Source of the DNA: Clarkia xantiana subsp. parviflora
Taxonomy: Eukaryota; Streptophyta; Magnoliopsida; Myrtales; Onagraceae
Direction: 5' to 3'
Assembly (NCBI GenBank): GCA_036873135.1
Contig: JAPTYO010000023.1
Coordinates: 1,871,834 to 1,935,833, forward strand
Length of the DNA stretch: 64,000 bases
The notes under the pieces are model-generated. The model did not search any database, was not told where the DNA came from, and saw only the letters and a list, made by a program, of their open reading frames with translations. The translations under genes and the position numbers were made by a program. This document shows positions 1 to 11,183 of this stretch, in pieces (position 1 is the first letter of the stretch; every line of letters begins with the position of its first letter).

Positions 1-239
1 TTACCTCTCCACCATGAGTGGAAGTCACACACCAATAGGCACAAAAAAAATAAGTATCACTAACTAATTTTAAGATAAACCACATTTGTATAAAAGGTTT
101 GTTTGGTTTGGTTTGACTCGACCAAAATGTGAAATTTAACACTTATATTTATAGTTAATAAGAGAGAATGATAAACAACTCCTTAAAGTGAAAGTTTTAA
201 CAATTATTGCACTTAATTTTCTGACCCTAAGGTTATCAA

Positions 240-760
240 TAGTGCAAAGCACATTGATCATACCTTTCCGAGGTGGAGCTAGTAAGGTGGAGATAGTCTT
301 TCCACTGTCAATCTTGCTCAAATTCAATCTCGGTTTAAGTTTTCTTACTACACCGGGGTCGAACCGTTCAAAACCGGGTTTGAGTCCAAGTTCTCTATAA
401 ATAGGAGTCTTGGTCACCCATTTCGAAGGATTTCGAAGGGGAGAAAAAAAATTCAAGTTGGCTTAGAGAGCTCTCACTTATCTCTACCTTTATCTCTCTA
501 GAACCGCTTCTCATTTAGGCATCAGAGAGGCCTCATCGAGTACCACGCCTGTGATCTCGGTATCACCCATTTTGCAGGTGTTAGGAGGAGCGCGCACGGA
601 CTCCGACAACCCGACAAAACCTTTACGCAATCGCTTAAGGACCCGACAATCCGCGCGAGTCAGGTCCCAACAATCCATGTACACAACAATGTTGAACAGT
701 GTAAAGCACATCGATCACACCTTTGAGATGGGCAGCTCTGAGTTGGAGCTATTAAGGGTA
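240..760. repeat. LTR-like debris between two UGT-related repeats
   Basis: A motif reading roughly GTGTAAAGCACATCGATCA, followed by a GAGGTGGAGCT-like stretch, occurs near 241-283, 692-750 and again at 1334-1390 inside the broken glycosyltransferase. Between the first two copies is a stretch with a TATA-like box (CTATAAATAGG, 395-405), a run of CT-rich leader sequence and an end reading CCCAACA near 672, as in the 3' part of a plant LTR. No partner LTR or target duplication was found, so a solo or truncated LTR is an inference. Confidence 0.35.
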
Positions 761-1128
761 GAGAAAATGAATTCACTACAACAAAATTGATAATTTACGA
801 CAACATTTTTTAGGTATCGCATCTCTCACAAATTATAATAATTTTCTAAAAATTTATTATGTTTTGAGAAAATTTCTTAAAAAACTCAAACTTTTGCACA
901 AGTTTTTTTTTTGTTAGTAGTCATTCCTTTTAAATAAAATTGAATGATGTATTTGTAAGAAATTTTCACAATTTCCTTAAAATAAAGCTATATATCCCTC
1001 ACAAATAAGGTCCCTCACAAATAAGGGTTCGGCTAAAATAAATCGAGTTTATTTCAACTCGATTTCTCATCAATTAGATTATGGACATCGTGTTATGGAT
1101 AAGAAACACATTTTATCTTTTCTGAATT

Positions 1129-1644
1129 CTAATCGATTCTCTCTCCTGATCTAAATAAACTCGACTCCAGCTCCAATTTTGACATTAAAAATTGTAAATT
1201 CTCTATATGATCCTTTAAAATATTATTTTTGCCCCATATTTTTTTTTTAAAAAATTGAATGTTTACCCTTTCAATTCTTACATCCTTAACAAAATTCCTA
1301 ACTTCATCCCTGTACACAACAATGCTCAAATCAACGGTGTAAAGCACATCGATCATACATACCTTTGAGATGGGCAGCTCCGAGGTGGATTCAGCCGTCT
1401 CCGGCAAGCCGGGGACTCGTGGCAGCGAAAGCTCAACGAAACCGATCAACGGATCAAGCAACTCCTTCTTAATTAGTAGGAACTGAATATTCTTTGGTGT
1501 AGTGATAAAACTGATTTTGAAACCCTTTTCTGAAGCTAAGAATTTGGACACCTCAAGAAATGGCAGCAAGTGGCCATATGCAAGCCATGGAAACATTGCT
1601 ATGTGAAGCTTCTTCTTCTCAGAACTGCTGTTTCTTGTTTCCAT
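1129..1644 (-). pseudogene. UDP-glycosyltransferase fragment (UGT91-like N-terminus)
   Basis: The first ~80 residues after the ATG at 1642-1644 read like the N-terminal acceptor domain of a plant family-1 glycosyltransferase of the UGT91 type. The motif HIAMFPWLAYGHLLPFLEV holds the expected catalytic-histidine region, followed by LASEKGFKISFITTPKNI and VPGLPETAESTSELP. After that the frame runs into unrelated sequence and stops at about 171 codons. Intact enzymes have ~460 residues with a C-terminal PSPG sugar-nucleotide box, and none is present nearby. It is a 5' gene fragment and cannot encode a working enzyme. Family assignment is good; the exact subfamily is less certain. Confidence 0.65.
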
Positions 1645-1944
1645 GTCGATTTAGGGTTCTTTGTGGATGCATGCAGTAGTGGAGATCGGAGAAGATGAAG
1701 AGATATAAGGAGGATTCTTCCAGAAAACAAAACACGTGTATCACGTTGTGTACACGTCATTGTGTTAGGAAAATGATGGGAGGGTATTTTGGTCTAAATC
1801 ATGGAGTAAATTTTCCAACCACATACATCTTGTCATCATCTTCTACATGGGTCCAAACTCTATCTAAAATGTATTGACATGTCACCTAAAGACTTGTGAT
1901 AATGTTACGATTAAAACGATCAAAATCTTCTATGGAGTTTTAAT

Positions 1945-2309
1945 CAGTGTTATCAGAACCGAACTGCACCGGCAATTCGACCAGGTTCGAATCGGAACCG
2001 GTACCTCCAATGATTCAGTTCAAGCAAAAGAGGAGGATGTAGGTAAATTCGGCTCGAAAGTCCGGTTTTCGGAGAATAATAGTAAGAATTGCCCTTCGGT
2101 TGATTATTTCAGATTGATTGCTGCTTCAAGATGAAGAGGATGAGCTGCTTCTCTAACGATTCCTCAAGCTGGACCGAAGACTCCTTTGGTATCAACGTTC
2201 TCTCGGCCTGTTCTGAGTGGACCGGTCGGGTTCGAAACGGATCAGACTGAACGAATCGGGAACCGGCACACTTATCGGTTCGATGTCCGTTCCGGTTCTG
2301 ATAATACTG
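1945..2309. mobile_element. hAT-type miniature element (365 bp)
   Basis: The ends are inverted repeats, CAGTGTTATCAGAACCG on the left and the complement of CAGTATTATCAGAACCGG on the right. They are flanked by an identical 8-bp duplication GTTTTAAT (1937-1944 and 2310-2317). Eight-bp duplications with short CAG-type ends are usual for hAT elements. There is no transposase, so it is non-autonomous. Confidence 0.8.
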
Positions 2310-2888
2310 GTTTTAATAGTGTAGAATTTTAACGAATTAAGATTCTGATTTGGGACCTTTCGACTGTATGATACCAATTAAAGTAAACGATCTTAAGATT
2401 TATGTAAACGTAAAATATACTTCAACATCCTCCCGGCCACCTCAGCTTTGACCAACTCTGGATCAAACTACTATGGATACTAGTAAATGACATCGCGGAG
2501 ACTCAAACTTGCGCGCTCTGAGTCCGCTCTTTTAGAAAATAAAACGTGCGCCTTAACCAACTGTATCGTAAGTCCGAACTTATGAATGAATACATTGAAA
2601 AAAAAACTCTTATACTTGAACAAAATCATCAATGTTAAGAATAAAGTCAAGGATTAATTAATTTTATATGGAGCAAATCAACCCCACCGGTGTGCCTTAT
2701 ATAGTTGAGGTTCCTAATGAAAATGTGTCTCCAACTAAAGAGGGTCCTTCAGTAATGGTGCGAACTAAACTTAGCCCAATTTTGGGTCAACTTTCAACGT
2801 GACTTTTTTTTTTTAATAAAAAACAAACTTAAATGGACTGAAATGCTCTTACTTGCGAAGTCTTCTTCTCAGTTGTCATATTTGACTG
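2310..2888. other. Intergenic, possible retroelement remnant
   Basis: No gene is seen. Near 2425-2590 the text CTTGCGCGCTCTGAG and the preceding CAACATCCTCCCGGCC resemble the internal part of the small TRIM at 10450-10730, but no paired LTRs or target duplication could be found. Confidence 0.35.
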
Positions 2889-2896
2889 ATAAATAT

Positions 2897-3657
2897 TAGG
2901 GGTGGCAATTGCTGAAACGACACGACGACACGATCTGACACAGACCTGGTTTTTTTCGTGTCCTGATCTACACGAAAATCTGGCCGTGTCTGATAGATCT
3001 GTGACACGACTAGACACGTTTTTAGGCAAGTCCGTGTAGATCTGATTTGTAGGTCCACGATAGACACGCATCGACACGACTTATTTGAAACTTAATATTT
3101 ATATAAAGACCAATAATTTTGCCAAAAATATATATAATGATCAATAATAATTTTAAAAATATTGCAACTATTTAGTAATAATAAACTTATAATATGATTG
3201 TTTGTAATAATAAAAACTTATATTGGCAAAAAAAAAAAACTTATAATATGATTTCATGTGCTAGCTTCAAGATAACTTGAAATTTAGATATCGGCTTATT
3301 TTGTTTGTAATGTTCGATTTTTTTTTTTATATATTTAAGTCATTTTTCTTTATGAACTTATTATTTGTATAATGAGAAGATCCAATTATTTGTCAAAATA
3401 TGATAGTGCTTGATTTATGATAATTTTGTAAAATTTGTGAAACTTTTGGGCTAAAAAGTGTAATATTTTTTGGTGTAAAAACAAAATTCCGTGTCTCGTG
3501 TCCGTGTTCCGTGTGACACGATATCTGTCAATTCCCGTGTGTCACGAGATCTGCGTCATATTTAAAGTGATCTGTTTAGACACGAGAGATCTGTTGACAC
3601 GTGTGTCACTAGCGACACGCCACGAATCAACACGACACGATCTGTTTGCCACCCCTA
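2897..3657. mobile_element. hAT-type non-autonomous element (761 bp)
   Basis: The element starts TAGGGGTGGCAA and ends TTGCCACCCCTA, a perfect terminal inverted repeat, and is flanked by the identical 8-bp duplication ATAAATAT (2889-2896 and 3658-3665). Both subterminal regions carry many ACACGA/TCGTGT motifs, as is typical of transposase-binding arrays, around an AT-rich core with no transposase. It ends about 40 bp upstream of the TATA box of the hexose-carrier gene. A degenerate relative lies in that gene's second intron (7124-7937). Confidence 0.88.
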
Positions 3658-3705
3658 ATAAATATCATCATATGTGTGATTCTAGTTTATCTAGTCTAGT
3701 CTAGC

Positions 3706-3712
3706 TATAAAA
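3706..3712 (+). promoter_or_regulatory. Probable TATA box of the hexose-carrier gene
   Basis: TATAAAA is followed within 10-20 bp by a CT-dinucleotide run (3720-3730), a common leader/Y-patch feature at plant start sites. If the element at 3772-4925 is removed, this box lies about 70 bp upstream of the ATG at 4934, a sensible distance. The assignment rests on position and sequence alone. Confidence 0.5.
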
Positions 3713-3771
3713 GTCAAGTCTCTCTCTCTCAAGCTATCTGCAACAATAATAAATATTGTGTGAGTGTGGCA

Positions 3772-4925
3772 GCTATGCAGTCAAAGACGGGTTTCTACGT
3801 AAAGACGGAAAGTGGTAGATAAAGTCGAGTCGTAAAGTTGGGTCGTAAAAACGTAGTTTCTACCAATATGCTCAAATAAAATTATAAATGAAATGAAATG
3901 AATTGTAATGTAATGTATAACTGTATATATAATATAATTATGTTAGAGAAACTGGAAATGATAAATATATACTTTTAATAACATATCTCAAAATGTGAAC
4001 TATCGATAATCAAATAATTTCAACAAAATTAAAGATCCCAATCCGAGCACCACATGCATGGAGTTCACAAAATTTTACTATTAACTTGTCTTCAGCCTGT
4101 TTTCAAAATTATACTCTAATTAAACCCATATCACTATCACTACTACTACTAGCATAATAAAAAATCTCTTCTTCAAGCTCATCGTTCAAATCTTCAATTG
4201 CTAAGGTAGCGTGGGAATTGATCTAAAATTTCCAACTTCAAAATACATTTCCAAATTGCAACAAGAATCCAACTGAAATCAATTAAACCTGTAAATATAG
4301 AGAAATCAGCAATGTTGCGCCGACAAGAAAATTACTGAAGTTGAAATGCAAAAAAAATTAACAATTTAACTTAATAGATGAAAACAATATATATGGAGAA
4401 GTCGTTGAACACAAATTTATTATGTAGTTCAACTGTTCAAGTGACTGAACCGTACGCAAAAGATTTGAGAAAAGGACAAAGAAGAAGACAAAGTTATGTC
4501 ATGGTGATGATGAAATAATGAACAGGAGATGAAGATGGTAAATGGTTTATCAAAAAAGAAGATGGTAAATGAATAATAGATTTAGGTAGAAGACAAAAAG
4601 ACTTTATTCTCTCTTCACACGTTCTCTTTTTGGCCCAAATAATAATATTTTATTTGGGCCAAATAATAATATTTTATTTGGGCCACATGTTGACAAATGA
4701 ACAAAAACTTATTTCGGCCTATATTTCAGTAATCTTTTGTAGTGTCTATAGAAACGTCAAAGACGTGTTAAAACTACGATTCTGACCGTTTCTACGAGTT
4801 TAACTCGCGTTTTTACACGTTTTTAACCCAAATGCGACTTAGTCCCGTTTTAACTCGTTTTTTTTATGTATATACGTAGAAACGCACGTTTCTACGACCT
4901 AAATATGCGTTTTTGACTACATAAC
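3772..4925. mobile_element. TIR element inserted in the 5' UTR of the hexose-carrier gene
   Basis: The ends GCTATGCAGTCAAAGACG and the complement of GTTATGTAGTCAAAAACG form an 18-bp imperfect inverted repeat. TGGCA flanks both sides (3767-3771 and 4926-4930). Subterminal parts repeat GTTTCTACG/CGTAGAAAC motifs. No transposase is visible in 1154 bp. The right end is 8 bp before the ATG, so the insertion separates the probable TATA box from the start codon by about 1.2 kb. The superfamily is not clear. Confidence 0.65.
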
Positions 4926-5495
4926 TGGCAGCCATGGCAGCAGGGGGACTGGCGATGAAAAGCTCCGACGATGGTGGTGACGGCGGCTATGGTAGACGGT
5001 TAACCTCTTACGTCGTACTGTCTTGTATGATGGCCGCCATGGGAGGTGTCATCTTCGGCTTCGACATTGGAACCTCAGGTATATCATCTATATATTGCCT
5101 AACTAATTAACAACTTATTAACTATACTTTCTGAGTTTAGACAATTTTGCAAGTTTAATCCTTTTCTTGATAAATTCCTAATTGAAGTATATATACAAAG
5201 CCGCAATTTGGTCTAATTATTTGAATTTTACTCGTACCTCATCTCTTCTTATTTCCCTTTTATTGCTTATTGTAATGAAACTAAAGTTTCATTTGACTAT
5301 TCAATAAAAAGTATTATTATTCATGGCAAAAAAAAAATAAAAAAAATTATCATCCTCCTTATTGAATGGTTAGTCGGACTTTCGATAAATTTACAGTTTG
5401 CTAACTGAATTTTGTGAAAATATACTTTTTTTTTTGTTTATGCAAAACTTTTTAGGAGCAGCACTATTAATATGCTTGCTTCACAAATAAAATAA

Positions 5496-6018
5496 GAGTT
5501 AACAGGTCTTTTGGTTCATGATGTTTGACAATTTTTGGGTTTTTGTCAATGATGTTTTTTTTACCTAGTTTTGGTACCATATGTTTGCAGATTTTTTCTA
5601 GTTTTGGTCCGACCGTTACATTCCGTCCATTTTTTGACATATTCAAGTCATGTGATCCACTAAACTTTAAATTTAGTCCGTCTAATACTTTCTTAATCTT
5701 TTTTTCTGTTCAATTTAGTCCCGAAGTTTCAAAATTGACCCCAATTGGACAATAGGTCCAATTGAATTTTTGAAACTTCGGGACTAAATTGAACAAAAAA
5801 AGGTTAGGAAAGTATTAGATGGACTAAATTAAACAAAATTGAAAGTTTAGGGTGGATCACGTGACTTGTACATGTCAAAAAATGGACGGAATGTAACGGT
5901 CCGACCAAAACTAGAAAAAATCTGCAAACATATGGTACCAAAACTAGGAGAAAAAGAAGCATCATGGACCAAAACCCAAAAATGGTCAAACATCATGGAC
6001 CAAAAGACCTGTTAACCC
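5496..6018. mobile_element. MULE-type foldback miniature element (523 bp)
   Basis: Lies in intron 1 of the hexose-carrier gene. It begins GAGTTAACAGGTCTTTTGG and ends with the complement of GGGTTAACAGGTCTTTTGG. The two halves are complementary over most of their length, so single strands would fold into one long hairpin. The 9-bp duplication ATAAAATAA (5487-5495 and 6019-6027) fits Mutator-like elements. A sister copy is at 19704-20222. Confidence 0.88.
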
Positions 6019-6765
6019 ATAAAATAATATACACTCGCACCGTATTCAGTTCGTAAATGTTATATCGCTTGTCATAATTGCCTGTTGAACTTTGAAGAAA
6101 TTTGGAATACACCAACTGAATTTTTATAAGTTGCTGCTTAAACTTTGGAGAATTTTGGAATATGCCTAGCTGAATTTTTGTTACTTGTACATTGCTCTAT
6201 CACTATTAAAAACAAACTAGATTGAGAGTTATCAAGTTTGAACTGTACATAATTAAGTTCATAGTGACCAATTTTATTAATGTACCAAAATGTTAATAAC
6301 CTTATATGTATGTATGGATGATTAATATATATATAGGTGGTGTAACATCCATGGATTCTTTCCTAAAGAAGTTCTTCCCTAGTGTTTAATTACTCAAGGA
6401 TGAAGAAAGACAATAAAATCAGCAATTACTGCAAATTTGATAGTGAACTCTTAACCACATTCACCTCGTCGCTCTATGTCGCCGGCCTTGTCGCCTCCTT
6501 CTTCGCCTCGTTTGTCACCCGAGCTTTTGGCCGGAGGGTCTCCATTCTCGCCGGAGGTGCTGCTTTCCTTGCCGGAGCGGCCCTTGGTGGCGCCGCTTCT
6601 AATGTGTATATGCTAATATTTGGCCGTGTTCTCTTGGGAGTCGGGGTCGGGTTTGCAAATCAGGTGAGTCGTGTTCCGCATTGCAACAATTCGACAAAGT
6701 ACAAATACCATATTGCAATAATAACAGTATCATCAATGGCAACATTATCAAGGTAGTACTCATTA

Positions 6766-7123
6766 CTATAAAAAAGGGCTTTTAGCGACAAGCATTTCCT
6801 GTCGCTAAAAGCCTAAAATCCTAGTGCGTGCAGTGTTGTTTAAATGCTGACAATATTAACGATGCCACTATTTCAAATAGTGGCATGATGATTTTGCGCC
6901 ACTGTTTCAATTATCAACAAGATTTTGCGTCGCCGATTTTAAATATCAGCATGATTTTGCGACGCTTCAAACAATGGCATGATTTTGCATTGCTATTTCA
7001 AACTGCGACACTGTTTCAAACAGCAGTATGATTTGTGCCGTGTGTCAATTTTGTGGTATGATTTCAAATCGTGTTTCTAACGGTAGTATGATTTTGCGTT
7101 GCTGTTTCAAACAACTGTTTATG
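6766..7123. repeat. Subterminal-type repeat array in intron 2
   Basis: Starts with ACTATAAAAAAGGGCTTTTA and an inverted TTTAGCGAC...GTCGCTAAAA pair, then several ~30-bp imperfect repeats built on CAGTATGATTTTGCG and CTGTTTCAAAC. This looks like the end region of a CACTA-type or similar DNA transposon, but no matching far end was found. Confidence 0.45.
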
Positions 7124-7937
7124 TAGGGGTGTCAATTTTTGACACGACACGAAAACACGAGTTATAGTAGAGTTGTTTTTTTTTATGTACTGACCTGCAC
7201 GGAAATTTGTGCCGTGTGTGTCAGCTCTCTGACACGAATATTTATATAAATACCTAGTAATTTTTAAAATATTGCAACTAGTCATTACATTTATATGTGT
7301 ATATATATCATTAGTCATACTCGTTTTAGCGCAAACCCGCATTTTAATCTATATATATAATGTTATATAGAAATATAAGAGTTATATTATCCTAATAGGG
7401 GTTAGTATGCAATATTAAAAATTTATAGTGTACATCCTAATTGAATATAGGGTTATAAACTTATACATGGATTCCACACGCTAGCTTCAAGCACCAATTT
7501 TGTATTCCACGCGCTAGCTTTAAACTCACTTGGAATTTAAATATCAGTTTAGTTAGTTTGTAATATTGGATTTTTTTTATGTAATTATTTTTTCTTTATG
7601 AACTTGTTATTTCTATAATAGAAAACTTTAACTTATTTGTCAAAATATGAAGACGTTTGATTCATGATGGTTTTGTAGTATTTGTAAAAATTATGGGCTA
7701 AAAAGTGTAATATTCTTCATTTCAAAATAAATCTCGTGTCGACACGACATATGTTTTGACACGGCGTAACAAAATTTTGGTCTCGTGTGATACGGGATCT
7801 GCCCGTGTCAACTCCCATGTTTGGAAAACTAATGATACGTTTAGGGGTAATGTCTTTTAACACAAGAGATGTGTTAACACGCATGTCACTAAAGACACGA
7901 CACGAATCAACCCAAGACGATATGATTGCCACCATTA
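7124..7937. mobile_element. Degenerate hAT-type element in intron 2
   Basis: Begins TAGGGGTGTCAATTTTTGAC, ends GATTGCCACCATTA, and carries the same ACACGA-rich subterminal motifs and AT-rich core as the intact element at 2897-3657. The terminal repeats are mutated and no target duplication survives, so this copy is older. Confidence 0.65.
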
Positions 7938-8484
7938 TAAGCTTGCTAGATAATATCATTAGGCGTACAATAATTTGATGTTTTTGTTCACTGCAGTCCG
8001 TTCCTCTGTATCTTTCCGAAATGGCACCAGCAAAATACAGAGGAGCATTCAGCAACGGTTTCCAACTCTCCATCGGAATCGGCGCGCTATGCGCGAACAC
8101 GATCAACTACGGCACCGAGAAGATTAGTGGCGGCTGGGGATGGCGAATCTCCCTCGCCATGGCCGCTGCTCCGGCCGCAATCCTAGTGTTCGGCACAATT
8201 TTCCTCCCGGAAACGCTCAACAGTCTTATCCAACGCAGTGGCGACAAGAACATTGCGAAAGCCAAATCGATTCTTCGTAAAGTTCGAGGAATCGATGATG
8301 TAGAGAAGGAATTGGATGATCTCGTTGCGGCGAGCGAGGCGTCGGAAAAGGGTGATAGTCAGTTTTGGAGAATTCTGGAGAGGAAGTACAGGCCACAATT
8401 TGTCATGGCCATTGCCATTCCATTCTTCCAACAAGTTTGTGAACTGAGCAACGAGAGTAAAACGTTGATTATGAATATTTTTTT

Positions 8485-8805
8485 TTAAAAAAAAACAGTC
8501 ACAACTATTCGGTGTCTTATCTATCATATTGATTGATTTCAACCTTTTCTCTTAAATTTGACAACAAAAATATGTTTTTTAAGCATCAATAAATCTAAAT
8601 CACGCGCAAAAAATCAGATACTTCAGAAAAGTTAAAAGCATATTTTTGTTGCTTAAACGTCAATTTTAACGCCAAAATCATCAGTTGAAAAAAACGAAAA
8701 GCAACAAATTCGATAGTTACACTGAATATCAAGATTTTAAATATTGAATAAAAAATGGAACAGCGATTCGCAACATAGTCTATAGTTGAGACTATACTTG
8801 AGCTA
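8485..8805. mobile_element. Miniature element remnant in intron 3
   Basis: It shares with copies at 20238, 28134 and 40982 the motif series AGCAACAAATTCGATAG, ACTGAATATCAA, TTTTAAAT and CAACATAGTCTATAGTTGAG. It is palindromic overall but both ends are worn and no target duplication is seen. Confidence 0.5.
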
Positions 8806-9564
8806 AAAGTAATTTTACCCATTGTTGTTTTAGGTAACAGGAATCAATGTGATCGCATTTTACGCGCCGGTTCTTTTCCGTACGATCGGACTCGGGGAGA
8901 GTGCGGCTCTCATATCAAGTGCCCTCACCGGTGTCGTCGGCATTGCCAGCACATCCCTCTCAATGCTCACCGTCGACAAATTCGGCCGCCGCACACTCTT
9001 CCTCTCCGGCGGCGCAATAATGCTCGCCACCCAATTAGCGGTCGGAGCACTCGTAATGAATAAACTCGGTGACCACGGCAGTGTCAGAAAATCCGTCGCT
9101 TTCTCAATGATCGCGTTGATACTTGTGTACTGCGCCGGGTTCGGGATCTCGTGGGGCCCGCTCGGGTGGTTGGTCCCGAGCGAGATTTTTTCGTTGGAGA
9201 TACGGTCGGCGGGGCAGAGCGTGACGGTGGCAGTTAACTTCTTGTTTACGTTTGTGGTGGCGCAGACGTTTCTGGCGGTGTTGTGTCGGCTAAAGGCGGG
9301 GTTGTTCTTCTTGTTTGGAGGGTGGGTGGTGGCGATGACGGTGTTTGTGTACTTTTTCTTGCCGGAGACGAAGAATGTTCCGATCGAGCAGATGGAGAAG
9401 GTGTGGAGGGAGCATTGGTTTTGGAATAGGTTTGTGGGTGATGGTGATGACCATAAGATTGAGTTCAATAAGGCTCCCTAAATGTGGCCTGGGTGAACTC
9501 AAGATTTACATCAACCGATGAAACAATACTTCAACAAGTTTTAAGTATGTTTATATTTTTTTTT

Positions 9565-10379
9565 GGGTTAAGAACAAAATATGGGCCTGAATGTTTGCCC
9601 ATGTTGCCAAAAGGGGTCTGAATTGAAAAAACGTATTATTAAGGGCCTGAATTTTGAGTTTTGTGTATAAGTGAGGTCTCCGTCTATTTTTTCTGTTAAA
9701 AGTGACGGAAAGTGGTCACATGCTTGGCATGTGACCGAAAATAATTTGAAAACCCGAAAATAACCTTTGACCAGAGTGTGTCCATCACATGTTTGACCTA
9801 AAAAGACCAAAATACCCTTTAAGCCACCACAACTCCGGCGACCACCACCACCCGGCTCCGGCGACCACCACCCCAGCTCCGACGACCACCACCCCCTCCG
9901 GCGACCCACTTAAGCTCCGATCGGAGCTCTGTGGCCCCGGATCTGGAGCTCTATGGCTCCGATTCGGGGCCACAGAGCTCCGATCAGAGCTTTTTGGCTC
10001 CGATCGGAGCTTTTTTGGGTCGCCGGAGCTGGGGTGGTGGTCGCCGGAGCTGGGGTGGTGGTCGCCGGAGTTGGAGTGGTGGTCGCCGGAGCTGGGTGGT
10101 GGTCGGTGGCCGTGGCCGTGGTTGCCTTAGGGCATAATTAGTGTGCAGGGGTATTTTAGACATTTCACATTTTATTAATTAAACTGATAAATTGTATAAT
10201 AATTGCAAAAGGGTAATTTTGTCATTTCACGTATTTCTGTTACATTTAACAGCAAATTTGGACGGAAACTCGATTATCAACAATACTCAAAATTCAGACC
10301 CTTAATAATACGTTTTTTCAATTCAGACCCCTTTTGGCAACATGGGCAAACATTCAGGCCCCTATTGTGTTCTTAACCC
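9565..10379. mobile_element. MULE-type foldback element with GC-rich core (815 bp)
   Basis: Starts GGGTTAAGAACAAAATATGG and ends with a matching complement (...TTCTTAACCC), flanked by runs of T that could be a 9-bp duplication. The outer arms are complementary. The core carries GC-rich repeats (GGTGGTCGCCGGAGC on one arm, the complement on the other) and several CTCCGATCGGAGC palindromes. It lies just downstream of the hexose-carrier stop codon. A relative is at 57927-58853. Confidence 0.78.
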
Positions 10380-10449
10380 TTTTTTTTTCTATATCTAATT
10401 GAACTTGGGAGTTTGGCCAGTCTCTCAAATCACTCACTCAGAAGAAATT

Positions 10450-10730
10450 TGTGAAAGTTTAGACTAAACACTTAACCAACTGTCTGAAAACCTTAAGGTG
10501 TTAGGTGAAGGCGTGATTTAATCTTTATTTCAACACTCCCCCTCACGTGTGGGCCGAGACATTTTTTTAAAGCCCATCACGTGTTTGCTTGACCAGATCA
10601 CAAACAGGATGAAACTGGGGTTTAACTTGGCGCTGCGAGACTCGAACTTGCGCGCTCTGATACCATGTTAAAGTTTAGACTAATTGGTTAAATGGTGTTA
10701 GGTGAAGGCGATTTAATCTTTATTTCAACA
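10450..10730 (-). mobile_element. Complete 281-bp TRIM retrotransposon
   Basis: Two short direct repeats (10450-10535, 86 bp; 10666-10730, 65 bp) begin TGT and end CAACA. On the minus strand the primer-binding site TGGTATCAGAGC, complementary to initiator tRNA-Met, abuts one repeat (10654-10665). A purine tract GTGAGGGGGAG abuts the other (10536-10546). The 5-bp duplication AAATT flanks both sides (10445-10449 and 10731-10735). All structural parts of an LTR retrotransposon are present in 281 bp with no coding capacity. Confidence 0.85.
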
Positions 10731-10735
10731 AAATT

Positions 10736-11183
10736 ATTAGACCTCAGTGCTAGCACCGATATATAAGCATTGACATTCCAATCAATCATAGAGGGACATG
10801 TGATAGCTTACAGACGCTTATCACTTTTTCATTGGATGAAATGTCACCAACTGACATGACACCGATATATTTTATAATTTCTCATAACTCTGACTTTCGA
10901 AAGAGGATCCTCTTTTTCTGACACAAAATTATCATTCGCCCAATTCGACATCGAAAGAAGCTAATTTCAGTATAGATTGTTGACAGTTTAGAGTTTACCT
11001 GACCAGATTTAGTGAACAATTAGCGCATACACTGTCCTATCAATGTAGCTTCACCAGAAACCTAATATACTAAAGAGTTCAACTCGGTAAGTTCAGTTTT
11101 ACTCGCCTTCTCATATGCCCGTAAAGACCTTTGAACTTGGAAATTTTGAGTCAAACTATGAGTAATCGGAATTTGGTTAGTAA
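10736..11183. other. Intergenic, nothing recognised
   Basis: AT-rich sequence between the small TRIM and the CACTA element. No open frame, RNA gene or repeat could be supported. Confidence 0.5.

Larger units (their letters stand above)
4934..9481 (+). pseudogene. HEX6: Hexose/H+ symporter (HEX6/STP-like), frameshifted in exon 2
   Basis: A sugar/proton symporter of the plant STP family (major facilitator superfamily, 12 membrane segments, plasma membrane), closest in feel to hexose carrier HEX6. Exons are 4934-5078, 6337-6663, 7997-8434 and 8834-9481, all GT-AG, for about 518 codons, the usual length. Visible signatures are [110 protein letters not shown] and PETKNVPIEQM. In exon 2 the frame reaches TAA just after FFPSV, and the remaining exon ([13 protein letters not shown] onward) is in the +1 frame. 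Exons 1+2 total 472 nt, one too many. An in-exon acceptor at 6381-6382 would restore the frame with loss of about 16 residues. Every intron and the 5' UTR hold transposons. It is a probable pseudogene, unless that acceptor is used or the base is a sequencing error. Confidence 0.82.

Noticed and set aside
8860..9468. 202-codon frame antisense to hexose-carrier exon 4
   Set aside because: Mirror of conserved transporter codons; not a gene.
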